64,000 nt of DNA from Paraburkholderia bryophila. Its GTDB lineage: Bacteria; Pseudomonadota; Gammaproteobacteria; Burkholderiales; Burkholderiaceae. Below the pieces are notes generated by a model. The model ran no database searches. It saw only the letters and a list, made by a program, of their open reading frames with translations, and was not told where the DNA came from. The stretch spans positions 737,011-801,010 of the forward strand of contig NZ_QLTK01000001.1 of assembly GCF_003269035.1 (NCBI RefSeq), read 5' to 3'. Positions 46,352 through 55,218 of the stretch are shown piece by piece. Each line of letters starts with the position of its first letter. Position 1 is the first letter of the stretch. The position numbers were made by a program, and so were the translations under genes.

Positions 46352-46543
46352 TCACATACGCTTGTCGTTGCGCTGCGCGCGGCTTGCGCGCCAGCGCAAC
46401 AGCAGACCCATGAGTCCCGCGAAAACGGCGGTGCCTGCGTAGCCGGCGAAACGAATGGCGTCTTCGCTGGGCAGGCGGAACATCAGTAGCGTGATCAACG
46501 CGAGCGCGGCCACCACGGCCAGAAGCCGGACGATCCATTTCAT
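46352..46543 (-). CDS. Small membrane protein
   Basis: 63 residues from MKWIVRLLAVVAALALITLLMF, with two hydrophobic helices and a basic tail (RASRAQRNDKRM). A GGAGGTG ribosome site directly precedes the ATG, which argues that this short gene is real. The function is unknown. Confidence 0.7.
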   Translation of the reverse strand: MKWIVRLLAVVAALALITLLMFRLPSEDAIRFAGYAGTAVFAGLMGLLLRWRASRAQRNDKRM

Positions 46544-46654
46544 CTGACACCTCCGCGTCCCAATGGTTGTGAAGTCAAGCGTCGCCTCACAGCCAGCATA
46601 CCCGCGCACGCGGCAAAAACAATGTGCGGCTTTCCCGATCCGGGACTGCCCGGA

Positions 46655-47563
46655 TTACGCTCCCGCTCCCCTGCCGCTGCCTTGCGCCTGCTGCAAAATA
46701 AACTCGATGAACGTCGCCGCCGCGCGCGTGTGATGCCGGTTCGGCATATAGAGCAGGTACATGTGCGTGCCGAAGATGCTCAGACGCCATTCGTCGAGCG
46801 CGGTCACTACCGCGCCGCGTTTCAGATCGTCCTGCACCACGTAGTCGGGCACGAGTCCGACACCCAAGCCCGCGAGCACCGCGTCGCGCAGAAACAGAAA
46901 GTTCTCGGAGATCAGTGTCGGCTCGAGCAGCACTTCGTGCCGCTCGTCGCGCCAATAAGCGGCCACGCGCAATTGCCGGCCGACCACCGCCGACGTGATC
47001 AACGGCGCGGTGCGCAGATCGTCGAGCTGAGTCGGCATGCCACGGCTGCCGGCGAACGCGGGCGACGCGCACGCGACATAGCGCACCGGCCCCATGTCGC
47101 GCGCGACCAGGTTTTGCGGTGGCTCGGACATCACCCGCACGGCGATATCCACTTCGTCGCGCATCAGGTCTTCGACACGGTTTTCGAACATCACGTCCAG
47201 CACGATGCCCGGATAGAGCCGCTTGAACGCGATCAGCCAGTCGGACATGACCAGTTGCCCGTAGCCGCTCGGCACGCTCAGCCGCACCCGCCCCTGCAGG
47301 CTCTGGCCGAGCGTGGCGACCGATTCGCGGGCGGCCAGCAGTGCGTTCTGGACCGCGCGGCCATGCTCGTAGAGTTGCAGGCCGATTTCGGTCGGCTCGA
47401 CCCGCCGCGTGGTGCGCCTGACCAGTTGCAGACCGATCGAGCGCTCCAGCTGGTTCAGGTGATAGCTCACGTTCGCGCGGCTCATTTTCAGCCGGCGCGC
47501 GGCCTCGCTCAGGTTGCCCGCGTCGAGAATGTCCACCAGCAAGGTCAGCGAATTGACGTCCAC
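46655..47563 (-). CDS. LysR-family regulator
   Basis: 302 residues using the GTG at 47563 (VDVNSLTLLVDILDAGNLSEAARRLKMSRANVSYHLNQLE); the upstream TTG alternative would run through the operator palindrome. The ligand domain includes VDIAVRVMSEPPQNLVARDMG. It is divergent from the beta-oxidation operon, which is the likely target. Confidence 0.92.
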   Translation of the reverse strand: MDVNSLTLLVDILDAGNLSEAARRLKMSRANVSYHLNQLERSIGLQLVRRTTRRVEPTEIGLQLYEHGRAVQNALLAARESVATLGQSLQGRVRLSVPSGYGQLVMSDWLIAFKRLYPGIVLDVMFENRVEDLMRDEVDIAVRVMSEPPQNLVARDMGPVRYVACASPAFAGSRGMPTQLDDLRTAPLITSAVVGRQLRVAAYWRDERHEVLLEPTLISENFLFLRDAVLAGLGVGLVPDYVVQDDLKRGAVVTALDEWRLSIFGTHMYLLYMPNRHHTRAAATFIEFILQQAQGSGRGAGA

Positions 47564-47575
47564 GGCGGCGCCTTT

Positions 47576-47592
47576 GTCAAAATAATTTTGAC
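47576..47592. promoter_or_regulatory. LysR-type palindrome upstream of the beta-oxidation operon
   Basis: GTCAAAATAATTTTGAC is a perfect 7-bp dyad around AAA/TTT-rich bases. Further GTCA/TGAC half sites follow (TGACAG at 47589, TGTCAA at 47597, TTGACC at 47628). This is typical for a LysR recognition/activation region between divergent genes. Confidence 0.6.
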
Positions 47593-47742
47593 AGTCTGTC
47601 AACCACCCATGTGATTGTCAATAAACCTTGACCGCCGCACAATCGCAGAATTCGCCAGACGCGGTCCGCCCGCGCGTGCCGCCAGGCATGGCGTCGGGCA
47701 TAGCCGCAAGCCGCTACAGATAAACCGTTCAGGAGACACCCC

Positions 47743-49863
47743 ATGCCCCCCACCCCTTCGACCGATGTCGTCACGCACGCGCTGCGCGGCAAGGTGCTGC
47801 TCGTGACCATCGACCATGCGCCGGTCAATGCCCTTTCCGCCGACGTGCGACGCGGCCTCGCCGCCGCGATCGACGCCGCCGACGCCGATCCGGCCGTGGA
47901 GGCGGTGCTGATCGTCGGCGCCGGGCGCAACTTCATCGCCGGCGCGGACATTCGCGAGTTCGGCAAACCGCCGGTGCCGCCTTCGCTGCCGGACGTGTGC
48001 AACCGCATCGAAGCGTGCACCAGGCCGGTGGTGGCCGCGATTCACGGCGCCGCGCTCGGTGGCGGCCTGGAAGTGGCGCTCGCCGCGCACTACCGGATCG
48101 CCGTGGACGGTGCGAAGCTCGGCCTGCCCGAAGTGCAACTCGGCCTGCTGCCGGGCGCGGGCGGCACGCAGCGCACACCGCGCCTGATCGGCGCCGCCGC
48201 CGCGCTCGACCTGATGCTCAGCGGCCGTCATGCGAGCGCGCAGGAAGCGCTGGCGCTGGGTCTGGTCGACCGTGTCGGCAGTAGTGACGATCTGCTTGCC
48301 GAAGGCCTCGCCTACACGCAAGAATTGTTGACGGCCCATGCGCCGGTGCGCCGCACGCGCGAGGCCACGGCACTCGCCGATCGCGCCGCGAGTCTCGCCG
48401 CGGTTGCCACGGCACGCGCGGACACCGCGAAGAAATCGCGCGGTCTGTTCTCGCCGCTCAAGATCGTCGACGCGGTCGAAGCCGCCATCGACCAGCCCTT
48501 CGACGAAGGCCTTCGCAGCGAACGCAAGCTGTTCCTCGAATGCCTCGACAGTCCGCAACGTGCCGGGTTGATTCACGCGTTCTTTGCCGAACGTGAAGTA
48601 CTCAAGGCGCCTGAAACGCGCTCCGCCAGACCGCGCCCGCTCGAGGCCATCGGCGTGGTCGGCGGCGGCACGATGGGCGCGGGCATCGCCGTCGCGGTGC
48701 TCGACGCGGGCTTGCCGGTGACGATGATCGAACGCGACGACGCGTCGCTCGCGCGCGGCCGCGCGCACATCGAAAAGGTCTATGACGGCCTGATCGCGAA
48801 AGGCCGCCTGAGCGTGGAGAAAAAAACCGCCGTGATGGCACGCTGGAGCGGCAGCACGTCGTACGATGCACTCGCCAACGTCGACCTCGTGATCGAAGCC
48901 GTATTCGAAGATCTGGCCGTGAAACAGGCCGTGTTCGCCGAACTCGATCGCGTCTGCAAAAAAGGCGCGGTGCTCGCGACCAACACGTCGTATCTCGACA
49001 TCGACGCGATCGCGTCGAGCATCTCGCGCCCCGCCGACGTCATCGGCCTGCACTTCTTCTCGCCCGCGAACATCATGAAGTTGCTGGAAGTGGTGGTGCC
49101 GAAGCAGGTCAGCGCCGACGTGGTGGCCACCGCGTTCGAACTCGCGAAGAAGCTGCGCAAGACACCGGTGCGCGCGGGCGTGTGCGACGGTTTCATCGGC
49201 AATCGCGTACTTGCCGTGTATCGCAGCGCCGCCGACGCGATGATGGAAGACGGTGCGTCGCCGTATCAGATCGATGCCGCCGTGCGCGCCTTCGGCTTTC
49301 CGATGGGACCGTTCCAGGTGGTCGATCTGGCGGGCGGCGACATCGGCTGGGCTACGCGCAAACGGCGCGCGGCGACCCGCAATCCCGCCGCTCGCTATGT
49401 GCAGATCGGCGACCGCCTGTGCGAGCGCGGCTGGTTCGGCCAGAAAACCGGCCGCGGTTTCTATCTGTATGCCGAAGGTTCACGCAGCGGTAAGCCCGAC
49501 CCCGAAGTCGAAGCGATCATCGACGCCGAGCGCGAACGCGCCGGCATCACACCGCGCACGTTCACCGACGAAGAGATCGTGCGCCGCTACATGGCCGCGA
49601 TGATCAACGAAGGCGCGAACGTCGTGCATGAAGGCATCGCGCTGCGGCCGCTGGACGTCGACGTGACCTTCCTGTACGGCTACGGTTTTCCGCGCTATCG
49701 CGGCGGTCCGATGAAATACGCCGACATGGTGGGCCTGCCGGCGATTCTTGCCGACATCCGCGAGTTCGCCAAAGCCGACCCGCTGTTCTGGCAAGCGTCG
49801 CCGCTGCTGGTCGAGCTGGTCGAACGCGGCGCCGACTTCGCGAGTCTGAACCAGACGGCCTGA
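47743..49863 (+). CDS. Bifunctional enoyl-CoA hydratase / 3-hydroxyacyl-CoA dehydrogenase (FadB/FadJ type)
   Basis: 706 residues. The N-terminal crotonase module has the oxyanion motifs [15 protein letters not shown] and [20 protein letters not shown]. The NAD-binding dehydrogenase motif is [20 protein letters not shown] (about residues 304-323). The C-terminal 3HCDH domains are intact ([26 protein letters not shown]). An AGGAGAC ribosome site is present. It performs two successive steps of beta-oxidation in the cytoplasm. It is followed by two acyl-CoA dehydrogenases; no thiolase is adjacent. Confidence 0.95.
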   Translation: MPPTPSTDVVTHALRGKVLLVTIDHAPVNALSADVRRGLAAAIDAADADPAVEAVLIVGAGRNFIAGADIREFGKPPVPPSLPDVCNRIEACTRPVVAAIHGAALGGGLEVALAAHYRIAVDGAKLGLPEVQLGLLPGAGGTQRTPRLIGAAAALDLMLSGRHASAQEALALGLVDRVGSSDDLLAEGLAYTQELLTAHAPVRRTREATALADRAASLAAVATARADTAKKSRGLFSPLKIVDAVEAAIDQPFDEGLRSERKLFLECLDSPQRAGLIHAFFAEREVLKAPETRSARPRPLEAIGVVGGGTMGAGIAVAVLDAGLPVTMIERDDASLARGRAHIEKVYDGLIAKGRLSVEKKTAVMARWSGSTSYDALANVDLVIEAVFEDLAVKQAVFAELDRVCKKGAVLATNTSYLDIDAIASSISRPADVIGLHFFSPANIMKLLEVVVPKQVSADVVATAFELAKKLRKTPVRAGVCDGFIGNRVLAVYRSAADAMMEDGASPYQIDAAVRAFGFPMGPFQVVDLAGGDIGWATRKRRAATRNPAARYVQIGDRLCERGWFGQKTGRGFYLYAEGSRSGKPDPEVEAIIDAERERAGITPRTFTDEEIVRRYMAAMINEGANVVHEGIALRPLDVDVTFLYGYGFPRYRGGPMKYADMVGLPAILADIREFAKADPLFWQASPLLVELVERGADFASLNQTA

Positions 49864-49957
49864 AGCGACCGCTCTTTTGCGCCTGTCATGCAGCACGGCC
49901 GGTGGCGCGCGACAGCGCCCCGCCCCGCCCCGCCCACTTTTCACGGAACACGCCACT

Positions 49958-51166
49958 ATGGATCTCAACTTCACCCCTGAAGAAGAAGCCTTCCGCGCCG
50001 ACGTGCAGACGTTCCTGCGCGATAAGCTGCCGCAGCGTCTCGCCGACAAGGTGCACGGCAGCCGTCGTCTGACGCGCGACGACATGGCGCAATGGCATGC
50101 GATTCTCAACGCGCAAGGCTGGCTCGCGAATCACTGGCCGCAGGAGTTCGGCGGTCCCGGCTGGAACGCGGTGCAAAAATTCATTTTCGAAAACGAATGC
50201 GCGTTGGCCGGCGCGCCGCGCGTGGTGCCGTTCGGCGTCAACATGCTGGGACCGGTGCTGATCAAATACGGCAGCGACGCGCAGAAACGCCATTGGCTGC
50301 CGCGCATTCTCGACGGCTCCGACTGGTGGTGCCAGGGTTATTCGGAGCCGGGCGCGGGCTCGGATCTCGCGGCGGTCAACACGCGCGCGCTACGCGCTCT
50401 GGATACGCAAGGCGAGCACTACGTGGTCAACGGCCAGAAAACGTGGACCACGCTCGGCCACTTCGCCAACATGATTTTCTGCCTGGTGCGCACCGACACC
50501 GACGCGCGCAAACAGGCCGGCATCAGCTTCCTGCTGATCGACATGAACACACCCGGTATCGAAGTCCGGCCGATCGTCACGCTCGACGGCGAGCACGAAG
50601 TCAACGAAGTGTTTTTCACCGACGTGCGTGTGCCGGTCGAGAACCTCGTCGGCGAAGAGAACAAGGGCTGGACCTACGCGAAGTATCTGCTCACGTACGA
50701 GCGCACCAATATTGCGGGCGTCGGGTTCTCCGTGGCCGCCTTCAACCGGCTGCGCAAGATCGCCGCGAAGCAGCAGCGCAACGGCCGGCCGCTCGCCGAC
50801 GATGCGTCATTCGCGGCACGCATGGCGCGCGTCGAGATCGATCTGGAAAACATGAAAACCACCAACCTGCGCGTGATCGCGGCGGTGGCGGGGGGCGGCG
50901 TGCCGGGCGCGGAGAGCTCGATGCTGAAGATTCGCGGCACCGAGATCCGTCAGGAAATCTCGTCGCTGACGCGTCGTGCGATGGGACCGTATGCGCAGCC
51001 GTTCGTCGAGGAAGCCTTGCACGATGGCTTCGATGGCACGCCGGTCGGCCCCGCCGAAGCAGCCAGCGCCGCGTCGCTGTACTTCAACAATCGCAAGCTG
51101 TCGATCTTCGGCGGCTCGAACGAAATCCAGAAGAACATCATTTCCAAAATGATCCTGGGACTGTAA
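49958..51166 (+). CDS. Acyl-CoA dehydrogenase
   Basis: 402 residues from MDLNFTPEEEAFRADVQTFL, the usual start of this group. FAD-binding signatures are WWCQGYSEPGAGSDLA and VVNGQKTWTTLGHFANM, and the C-terminal IFGGSNEIQKNIISK is typical. It oxidises acyl-CoA to enoyl-CoA. It follows the bifunctional enzyme by about 95 bp and precedes a second, divergent-sequence dehydrogenase by 12 bp; such pairs often form heteromers. Confidence 0.93.
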   Translation: MDLNFTPEEEAFRADVQTFLRDKLPQRLADKVHGSRRLTRDDMAQWHAILNAQGWLANHWPQEFGGPGWNAVQKFIFENECALAGAPRVVPFGVNMLGPVLIKYGSDAQKRHWLPRILDGSDWWCQGYSEPGAGSDLAAVNTRALRALDTQGEHYVVNGQKTWTTLGHFANMIFCLVRTDTDARKQAGISFLLIDMNTPGIEVRPIVTLDGEHEVNEVFFTDVRVPVENLVGEENKGWTYAKYLLTYERTNIAGVGFSVAAFNRLRKIAAKQQRNGRPLADDASFAARMARVEIDLENMKTTNLRVIAAVAGGGVPGAESSMLKIRGTEIRQEISSLTRRAMGPYAQPFVEEALHDGFDGTPVGPAEAASAASLYFNNRKLSIFGGSNEIQKNIISKMILGL

Positions 51167-51178
51167 GGGGCGCACCTC

Positions 51179-52330
51179 ATGAACTTCCAGCACACCGAAG
51201 ACCGCCGCATGCTGGCGGACTCGCTGAACCGCTTCGTCAGCGAGCAGTACGGCTTCGAAACGCGTGACCGGATCGCACGCTCGGCGCAAGGTTTCAGCAG
51301 CGAATTGTGGGGACGCTTTGCCGAACTCGGCGTGATCGGCGCGTTGTTCGACGAAGCGAACGGCGGGTTCGGCGGCGGCGGGTTCGATATTTCCGTCGTA
51401 TTCGAATGTCTCGGCCGCGGGCTCGTGGTCGAGCCGTTTCTCGACACGCTGATGGTGGGGCAAGCGCTGGCGCGCAGCGGGAACGACACGCAGCGCGCGT
51501 TGCTGGAAGGGTTGATCGACGGCTCGCGGATCGTTGCGCTCGCACAGGGTGAGCCGGATGGGCATTATGAGTTGGCACGTGTTCAGACACGTGCGCAGCG
51601 TGATTGGCATGCCGATGCTGATGGCGGCTCGTGGCAGTTGAACGGCTCCAAGGCGGTGGTTCAACACGGCGAGCAGGCTGGGCTGTTTCTGGTCTCGGCT
51701 CGCACGCATGGCGCCGATGATGCGCAAGAAGGTATCAGCCTCTTTCTGGTGCCACGCGATACGCCCGGCGTCAACGTGCGCGGCTATCGCAAGATCGACG
51801 GCGGAGGTGCCGCCGAAGTGACCTTCGATCACGTCACGCTCGACCTTGACGCCTTGCTCGGCACAGCCGGAGAAGGTTTCGCGACACTCGAATATGCAAT
51901 TGGCTGCGGTGTACTCGCGTTGTGCGCGGAGGCCGTGGGCGCAATGGATGTCGCCAAAGACCACACGCTCGACTATCTGCGCACGCGCAAGCAGTTCGGC
52001 GTGCCGATCGGCAGTTTCCAGGCCTTGCAACATCGCATGGCGGATCTGCTGCTCGAGATCGAGCAGGCGCGCTCGGCGGTGATCAATGCAGCGGCCGCGC
52101 TGGGTGCGCCGCGCACGACGCGCGAACGGGCGTTGGCGGCGGCGAAATACAGCATCGGCAGAATCGGTGCGAGGGTTGCCGAAGAATGTATCCAATTGCA
52201 CGGCGGCATCGGCATGACGTGGGAGCTGCCGCTCGCTCACTACGCGAAACGCCTCGTGATGATCGATCATCAACTCGGCGACGAGGACCATCATCTCGAA
52301 CGGTTTATCGCACTCGGACGGGGGGAGTAG
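51179..52330 (+). CDS. Acyl-CoA dehydrogenase, second subunit type
   Basis: 383 residues. MNFQHTEDRRMLADSLNRFV opens the helical domain. VALAQGEPDGHYELARVQTRA replaces the usual FAD-binding sequence, and IQLHGGIGMTWELPLAHYAKRL retains the C-terminal pattern. It is weaker in the catalytic signature than its neighbour, which fits the partner subunit of a heteromeric dehydrogenase (as in steroid/side-chain degrading FadE pairs). It is the last gene before the island. Confidence 0.9.
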   Translation: MNFQHTEDRRMLADSLNRFVSEQYGFETRDRIARSAQGFSSELWGRFAELGVIGALFDEANGGFGGGGFDISVVFECLGRGLVVEPFLDTLMVGQALARSGNDTQRALLEGLIDGSRIVALAQGEPDGHYELARVQTRAQRDWHADADGGSWQLNGSKAVVQHGEQAGLFLVSARTHGADDAQEGISLFLVPRDTPGVNVRGYRKIDGGGAAEVTFDHVTLDLDALLGTAGEGFATLEYAIGCGVLALCAEAVGAMDVAKDHTLDYLRTRKQFGVPIGSFQALQHRMADLLLEIEQARSAVINAAAALGAPRTTRERALAAAKYSIGRIGARVAEECIQLHGGIGMTWELPLAHYAKRLVMIDHQLGDEDHHLERFIALGRGE

Positions 52331-52472
52331 CAAGTCAGCGGTCGTTGTGCCTGGAATGGCGGTGGCGGTGGCGGAAACAGATCGGGCAATCTGGTAGAAA
52401 CTGGCGGACGTTCGGACCGCCGCACGATCGCTGGACCCGCAGAAGGCTTAACCCTGGTCAGCGCCGGAATAG

Positions 52473-52506
52473 AAAAAGGCCCTACAAGCGATGCTTGTAA
52501 GGCCTT
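52473..52506 (-). terminator. Intrinsic terminator of the (former) tRNA-Pro gene
   Basis: Read on the minus strand: AAGGCCTTACAAGC, 3-base loop, GCTTGTAGGGCCTT, then a T-run. The arms are 14 bp with one G-U pair. It follows the CCA end of the tRNA remnant by about 9 bases, marking original chromosomal DNA. Confidence 0.85.
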
Positions 52507-52515
52507 GATTTCTTG

Positions 52516-52543
52516 TGGTCGGGGCGAGAGGATTTGAACCTCT
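52516..52543 (-). other. Attachment site: 3-prime fragment of tRNA-Pro
   Basis: The minus-strand bases AGAGG TTCAAAT CCTCT form the T-arm, CGCCCCG the acceptor 3-prime strand, then A73 and CCA. Acceptor position 72 = G with A73 implies C1-G72, the proline tRNA identity pattern. The 5-prime two thirds of a tRNA are absent beyond 52,545. Thus this is an att remnant left by integration, with the element to the right. Confidence 0.85.
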
Positions 52544-52777
52544 CTGTATCGACCATGGAATAAGGCCTTCCCGGTAATTCGTCAACGTCAAACGCGCGTC
52601 GAATTGACAAGGTAACTGAGGCTCACTTTACCACGGAAGGCGCGGGTTTTCTCCGGGATCGCACTGGCTTGGTATGCGTATTCAGCCGATTCCCTTTTAT
52701 CACCCGGCGTTTGCCATCATCAGTCGCCAGGACCAAAACCTTTCCTTTCATGGGCTCTGACATAACAGGAGTTTCTA

Positions 52778-53155
52778 ATGGAAAACATTCCACAAATCGG
52801 CAAACAGGTCACTTGTGACTTCATCCCGGATGCCATGCTCGTCTATGCCACCCGAAATCAGACCATTTTCAACTGCGACGATGAATTGCTGACTGTCCGG
52901 TTCGACAGCACTGAAGCGCCGGTCGGCTCGGTCGGGCGACTTGTGGTGTCTCACACCCAGCGTGGAGCGCAGTGGCAATTCCGTCCATATCGTTTCCCAA
53001 ACTGGCGCAGGGTCCCGAATCAGGATACCCCCACCACTTGGGTATGGCACTGTATCGAAACGGGCGAACTCATCACCACGACAATCGGTACTGTACCCGG
53101 CCGTGGGCCGGGCACCCCGCTGCCGCCAGATGATGCAAATCATCTGCCTTTCTAA
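52778..53155 (+). CDS. Island protein A1 with SSB-like C-terminal tip
   Basis: 125 residues, MENIPQIGKQVTCDF..., strand-rich with a central QWQFRPYRFPNWRRVPNQDTP. It ends PPDDANHLPF, resembling the acidic, hydrophobic-dipeptide tail (DDDIPF) through which SSB proteins bind partners. It is a paralogue of the protein at 62209-62589 (same length, about half identical by eye). Function unknown; a small OB-fold or plasmid SSB-mimic is possible. It has an ACAGGAG ribosome site and its own terminator. Confidence 0.8.
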   Translation: MENIPQIGKQVTCDFIPDAMLVYATRNQTIFNCDDELLTVRFDSTEAPVGSVGRLVVSHTQRGAQWQFRPYRFPNWRRVPNQDTPTTWVWHCIETGELITTTIGTVPGRGPGTPLPPDDANHLPF

Positions 53156-53166
53156 CGCAGGACACA

Positions 53167-53192
53167 GGAGGGCTAATTTGCCCTCCGTTTTT
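53167..53192 (+). terminator. Terminator after island protein A1
   Basis: GGAGGGC and GCCCTCC arms, loop TAATTT, then GTTTTT. The same arrangement follows the paralogue at 62600. Confidence 0.88.
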
Positions 53193-53646
53193 GCTCAAAC
53201 CGATTCCACTATAAGCTCTGGCCATGGCGGCCAGCTTGCCGCAGCATCCATGGGTTTCAGTGCCCCAAGGATGTCCCAAGACTTGACGGTTTGGGGACAT
53301 TTTTTTCGTGTATGATATTTCCAAGGTTCACGATGACTCCCGCCTGTAGACACTGAGAGTCTATGGTTATCGTGTCTCCTGATGAGCGCAGTATCTGCGT
53401 CGCCTGAAAACTGAAGGTGGGTGAGAGTCAGCGAACCAAGAGAGATATGCTGATTTCAAAAGAGCCAGACAGCCCTCGCTACTGAGAAGCACAGGGTAGC
53501 AAGTGGGAAGCCGGTAAGCGCACGCCGTTTTCCCACCCTACTCTAAGCGTCAAACACCCGTACCGGGCGTACCACCAAGCGCAGCCCCGTGCCTTGGCTA
53601 CCAACCCTAACCGGCTCTCGCAAGCGCTCTTAGCTTGTGAGCCCGT
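53193..53646. other. Structured leader region of the replication operon
   Basis: About 450 bp with no plausible gene (short frames on either strand lack coding character). It has TTTTTTTC followed by TATGAT near 53300-53316 (possible -10), and dyads such as CGCAG/CTGCG (53390-53402) and GTGGGAA/TTCCCAC (53502-53540). It may encode an antisense or attenuating RNA for the downstream replication genes. No Rfam class is recognised by eye. Confidence 0.45.
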
Positions 53647-53967
53647 ATGTCCAAACTGCATCCCAAGGTTGTCATTGTCGACAACCTTCCGAGAATCCTG
53701 TTCGTCGAACAGTTATCGATTCTCATCGGCAAAACACCGACAACCATCCGCACCTGCGCAACTAACGCCAAGTATCAGCATCTCATTCCAAAGCCGTTCA
53801 AGACGCCGTACTCGCGGCGGCTCTGCTGGTACGAGCACGATGTGCTCTCTTGGATCGACTCGCATCGCCCCGACCCGGAACCCCTCCGCCGTCCACGCGG
53901 CAGACCCACGAAGGCGGCGCAGCTAGCCCGGCTGCGCCACGAGGAGCTCGCACAAAAAGGCAGGTGA
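53647..53967 (+). CDS. AlpA/MerR-like small DNA-binding protein
   Basis: 106 residues. LFVEQLSILIGKTPTTIRTCATNAKYQHLIPKPFKTPYSRRLCWYEHDVLSWID is the helix-turn-helix plus wing of AlpA/excisionase-type proteins, with a basic Pro-rich tail (RPRGRPTKAAQLARLRHEEL). It ends 3 bases before the TrfA start, so it is a likely regulator of replication or excision. Confidence 0.75.
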   Translation: MSKLHPKVVIVDNLPRILFVEQLSILIGKTPTTIRTCATNAKYQHLIPKPFKTPYSRRLCWYEHDVLSWIDSHRPDPEPLRRPRGRPTKAAQLARLRHEELAQKGR

Positions 53968-53970
53968 GTG

Positions 53971-54888
53971 ATGATCTCGCCAGCCAAGACTGCACTCACA
54001 ATCGCCCAAAAACTTCAGGAAGAGTCCCGTCAGAATACGCTATGTGTGCGACGACCGAATGTACCGTTGCCCCAGAACGCAGTTCGGGTTCAGATGGCTT
54101 CTTGGCCGGATTCAGTCCGTGGCGTACCGAACATCTTTCTACGGTCTGCACTCTTCGGCGCGATCGCGAAGGGCAAGCGGCACTATGCCGAGCGTCTGCA
54201 ACTCGCGACCTTCGACAGCGTGCATATATTTTTTACGGGTCAGATTTTTGACCAGGGCGATCTTGACGTCTACGCGAGCCTTCTACACGTCATGCGCGGC
54301 CAAAGAATGGGGGAGCAGTGCCGGGTAACCTCGTATGCGCTGCTCAAACTAATGGGCAAAGGCGACACGGGCAAGAACCGCGCGACACTTCACAGACGCC
54401 TGACCCGACTGCAAAGCGGCACCGTTGAAATCAAGCAAGACAATGGGGTTTGCTACACCGGCGGCCTGATCGGTAAAGCACTCAAGGAGGATGAAACACA
54501 GCAATGGTTAATCACGCTAAATCCCAGCCTACTTGCCTTATTTGCCCGTGATCAATTCACGCACGTTGACTGGGCCATGCGGCGCGAACTAGATGGCAAG
54601 CCACTGGCCCAATGGTTGCATGGCTTCTACTGCAGCCATGCCAAGCCGTATCCGCTGCGCATGGAAACGCTACTCAAGTTATGCGGCAGTCAGGATGGCA
54701 ATCCACGTAGCGCACAACAAACGCTGCGCCGGGCATTGGGCGTGGTCAGCGATGCCAGCGAGGCTTACGGCCTGAAATTCCGCATCAACGTGCGTGGGCA
54801 GCTCGTATGTGTGGAGAAAGCGGTGCGTGGGGCACAGCAGCGGCACTTGGCCAAGAGGACTCAAGCTCCCCGGAAACCTCATGTCTGA
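53971..54888 (+). CDS. trfA: TrfA-family plasmid replication initiator
   Basis: 305 residues (ATG at 53971; the GTG at 53968 is possible). The body contains DVYASLLHVMRGQRMGEQCRVTSYALLKLMGKGDTGKNRATLHRRLTRLQ and LNPSLLALFARDQFTHVDWAMRRELDGKPLAQWLHGFYCSHAKPYPL, patterns of the TrfA replication initiator family: two winged helices that bind iterons. The C-terminus is basic. It is translationally coupled to the small HTH gene. The stop codon is the first base group of the iteron array. Confidence 0.88.
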   Translation: MISPAKTALTIAQKLQEESRQNTLCVRRPNVPLPQNAVRVQMASWPDSVRGVPNIFLRSALFGAIAKGKRHYAERLQLATFDSVHIFFTGQIFDQGDLDVYASLLHVMRGQRMGEQCRVTSYALLKLMGKGDTGKNRATLHRRLTRLQSGTVEIKQDNGVCYTGGLIGKALKEDETQQWLITLNPSLLALFARDQFTHVDWAMRRELDGKPLAQWLHGFYCSHAKPYPLRMETLLKLCGSQDGNPRSAQQTLRRALGVVSDASEAYGLKFRINVRGQLVCVEKAVRGAQQRHLAKRTQAPRKPHV

Positions 54889-54996
54889 TGCCGTTTCAGC
54901 GCCTGCCGGATGCCGTTCTAGCACCTGCCGGATACCGTTCCAGCACCTGCCGGATACCGTTCCAGCGCCTGCCGGATACCGTTCCAGCGCCTACAC
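54887..54996. repeat. 22-bp iteron-like direct repeats next to trfA
   Basis: Four complete units and one partial unit of GATACCGTTCCAGC followed by [A/G]CCTGCCG, at 54887, 54909, 54931, 54953 and 54975. The period is exactly 22 bp, two helical turns. Units 1 and 2 vary slightly, and the last degenerates in its final bases. Their position directly behind the initiator gene is typical of plasmid iterons. Confidence 0.8.
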
Positions 54997-55063
54997 TGGC
55001 CACAACAAAATGAGCGCCAAACCCAGCGCCGGAAAGGGTGCGTGCGACTCATCCTCGCATGCC

Positions 55064-55099
55064 TAATCGAATTTAATCTTTTCTAATCTTTTTTAATCG
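55064..55099. other. AT-rich candidate DNA-unwinding element with phased TAATC motifs
   Basis: TAATC occurs at 55064, 55074, 55084 and 55094, exactly 10 bp apart, separated by T-rich spacers. The segment is by far the most AT-rich stretch of this part and follows the iterons by 67 bp, as an origin-opening region does. Confidence 0.65.
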
Positions 55100-55110
55100 T
55101 CAATGTCCTC

Positions 55111-55201
55111 GCCGATGGCGGCAAAAAACGACGCCATCGGCAACCTTCACCGGATCACCCATCCTACGGATGGGGGCGCCATCGCCACGCCATAGGCGTG
55201 G
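55111..55201. other. Three consecutive perfect hairpins after the origin
   Basis: GCCGATGGCG/CGCCATCGGC (55111-55141, 11-base loop), CCCATCC/GGATGGG (55158-55174, 3-base loop) and CCACGCC/GGCGTGG (55185-55201, 3-base loop). They could act as single-strand initiation signals, transfer-origin hairpins or strong terminators; no T-tracts follow. Confidence 0.55.
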
Positions 55202-55218
55202 ATCACCGTTCAAGCTGA

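Larger units (their letters stand above)
52331..52777. other. Chromosome/island junction region without genes
   Basis: About 450 bp with no convincing coding frame. It contains the minus-strand terminator (52473-52506), the tRNA-Pro 3-prime fragment (52516-52543) and the leader of the first island gene (ribosome site CAGGAG). Base composition drops right of 52,545. Confidence 0.75.

Noticed and set aside
53281..53316. TTGACG and TATGAT as a sigma-70 promoter
   Set aside because: The spacing is 22 bp, too long for a standard promoter; only the -10-like box is mentioned as a possibility.
53375..53420. Possible hammerhead ribozyme (CTGATGAG ... CTGAAAAC)
   Set aside because: A CGCAG/CTGCG stem follows CTGATGAG, but six bases (TCGCCT) separate it from GAAA, so the conserved core is not formed.
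54887..54996. 22-bp repeats considered as a coding repeat (protein tail)
   Set aside because: They start at the stop codon of trfA, and the overlapping short frame has no ribosome site; the exact two-turn period fits iterons better.
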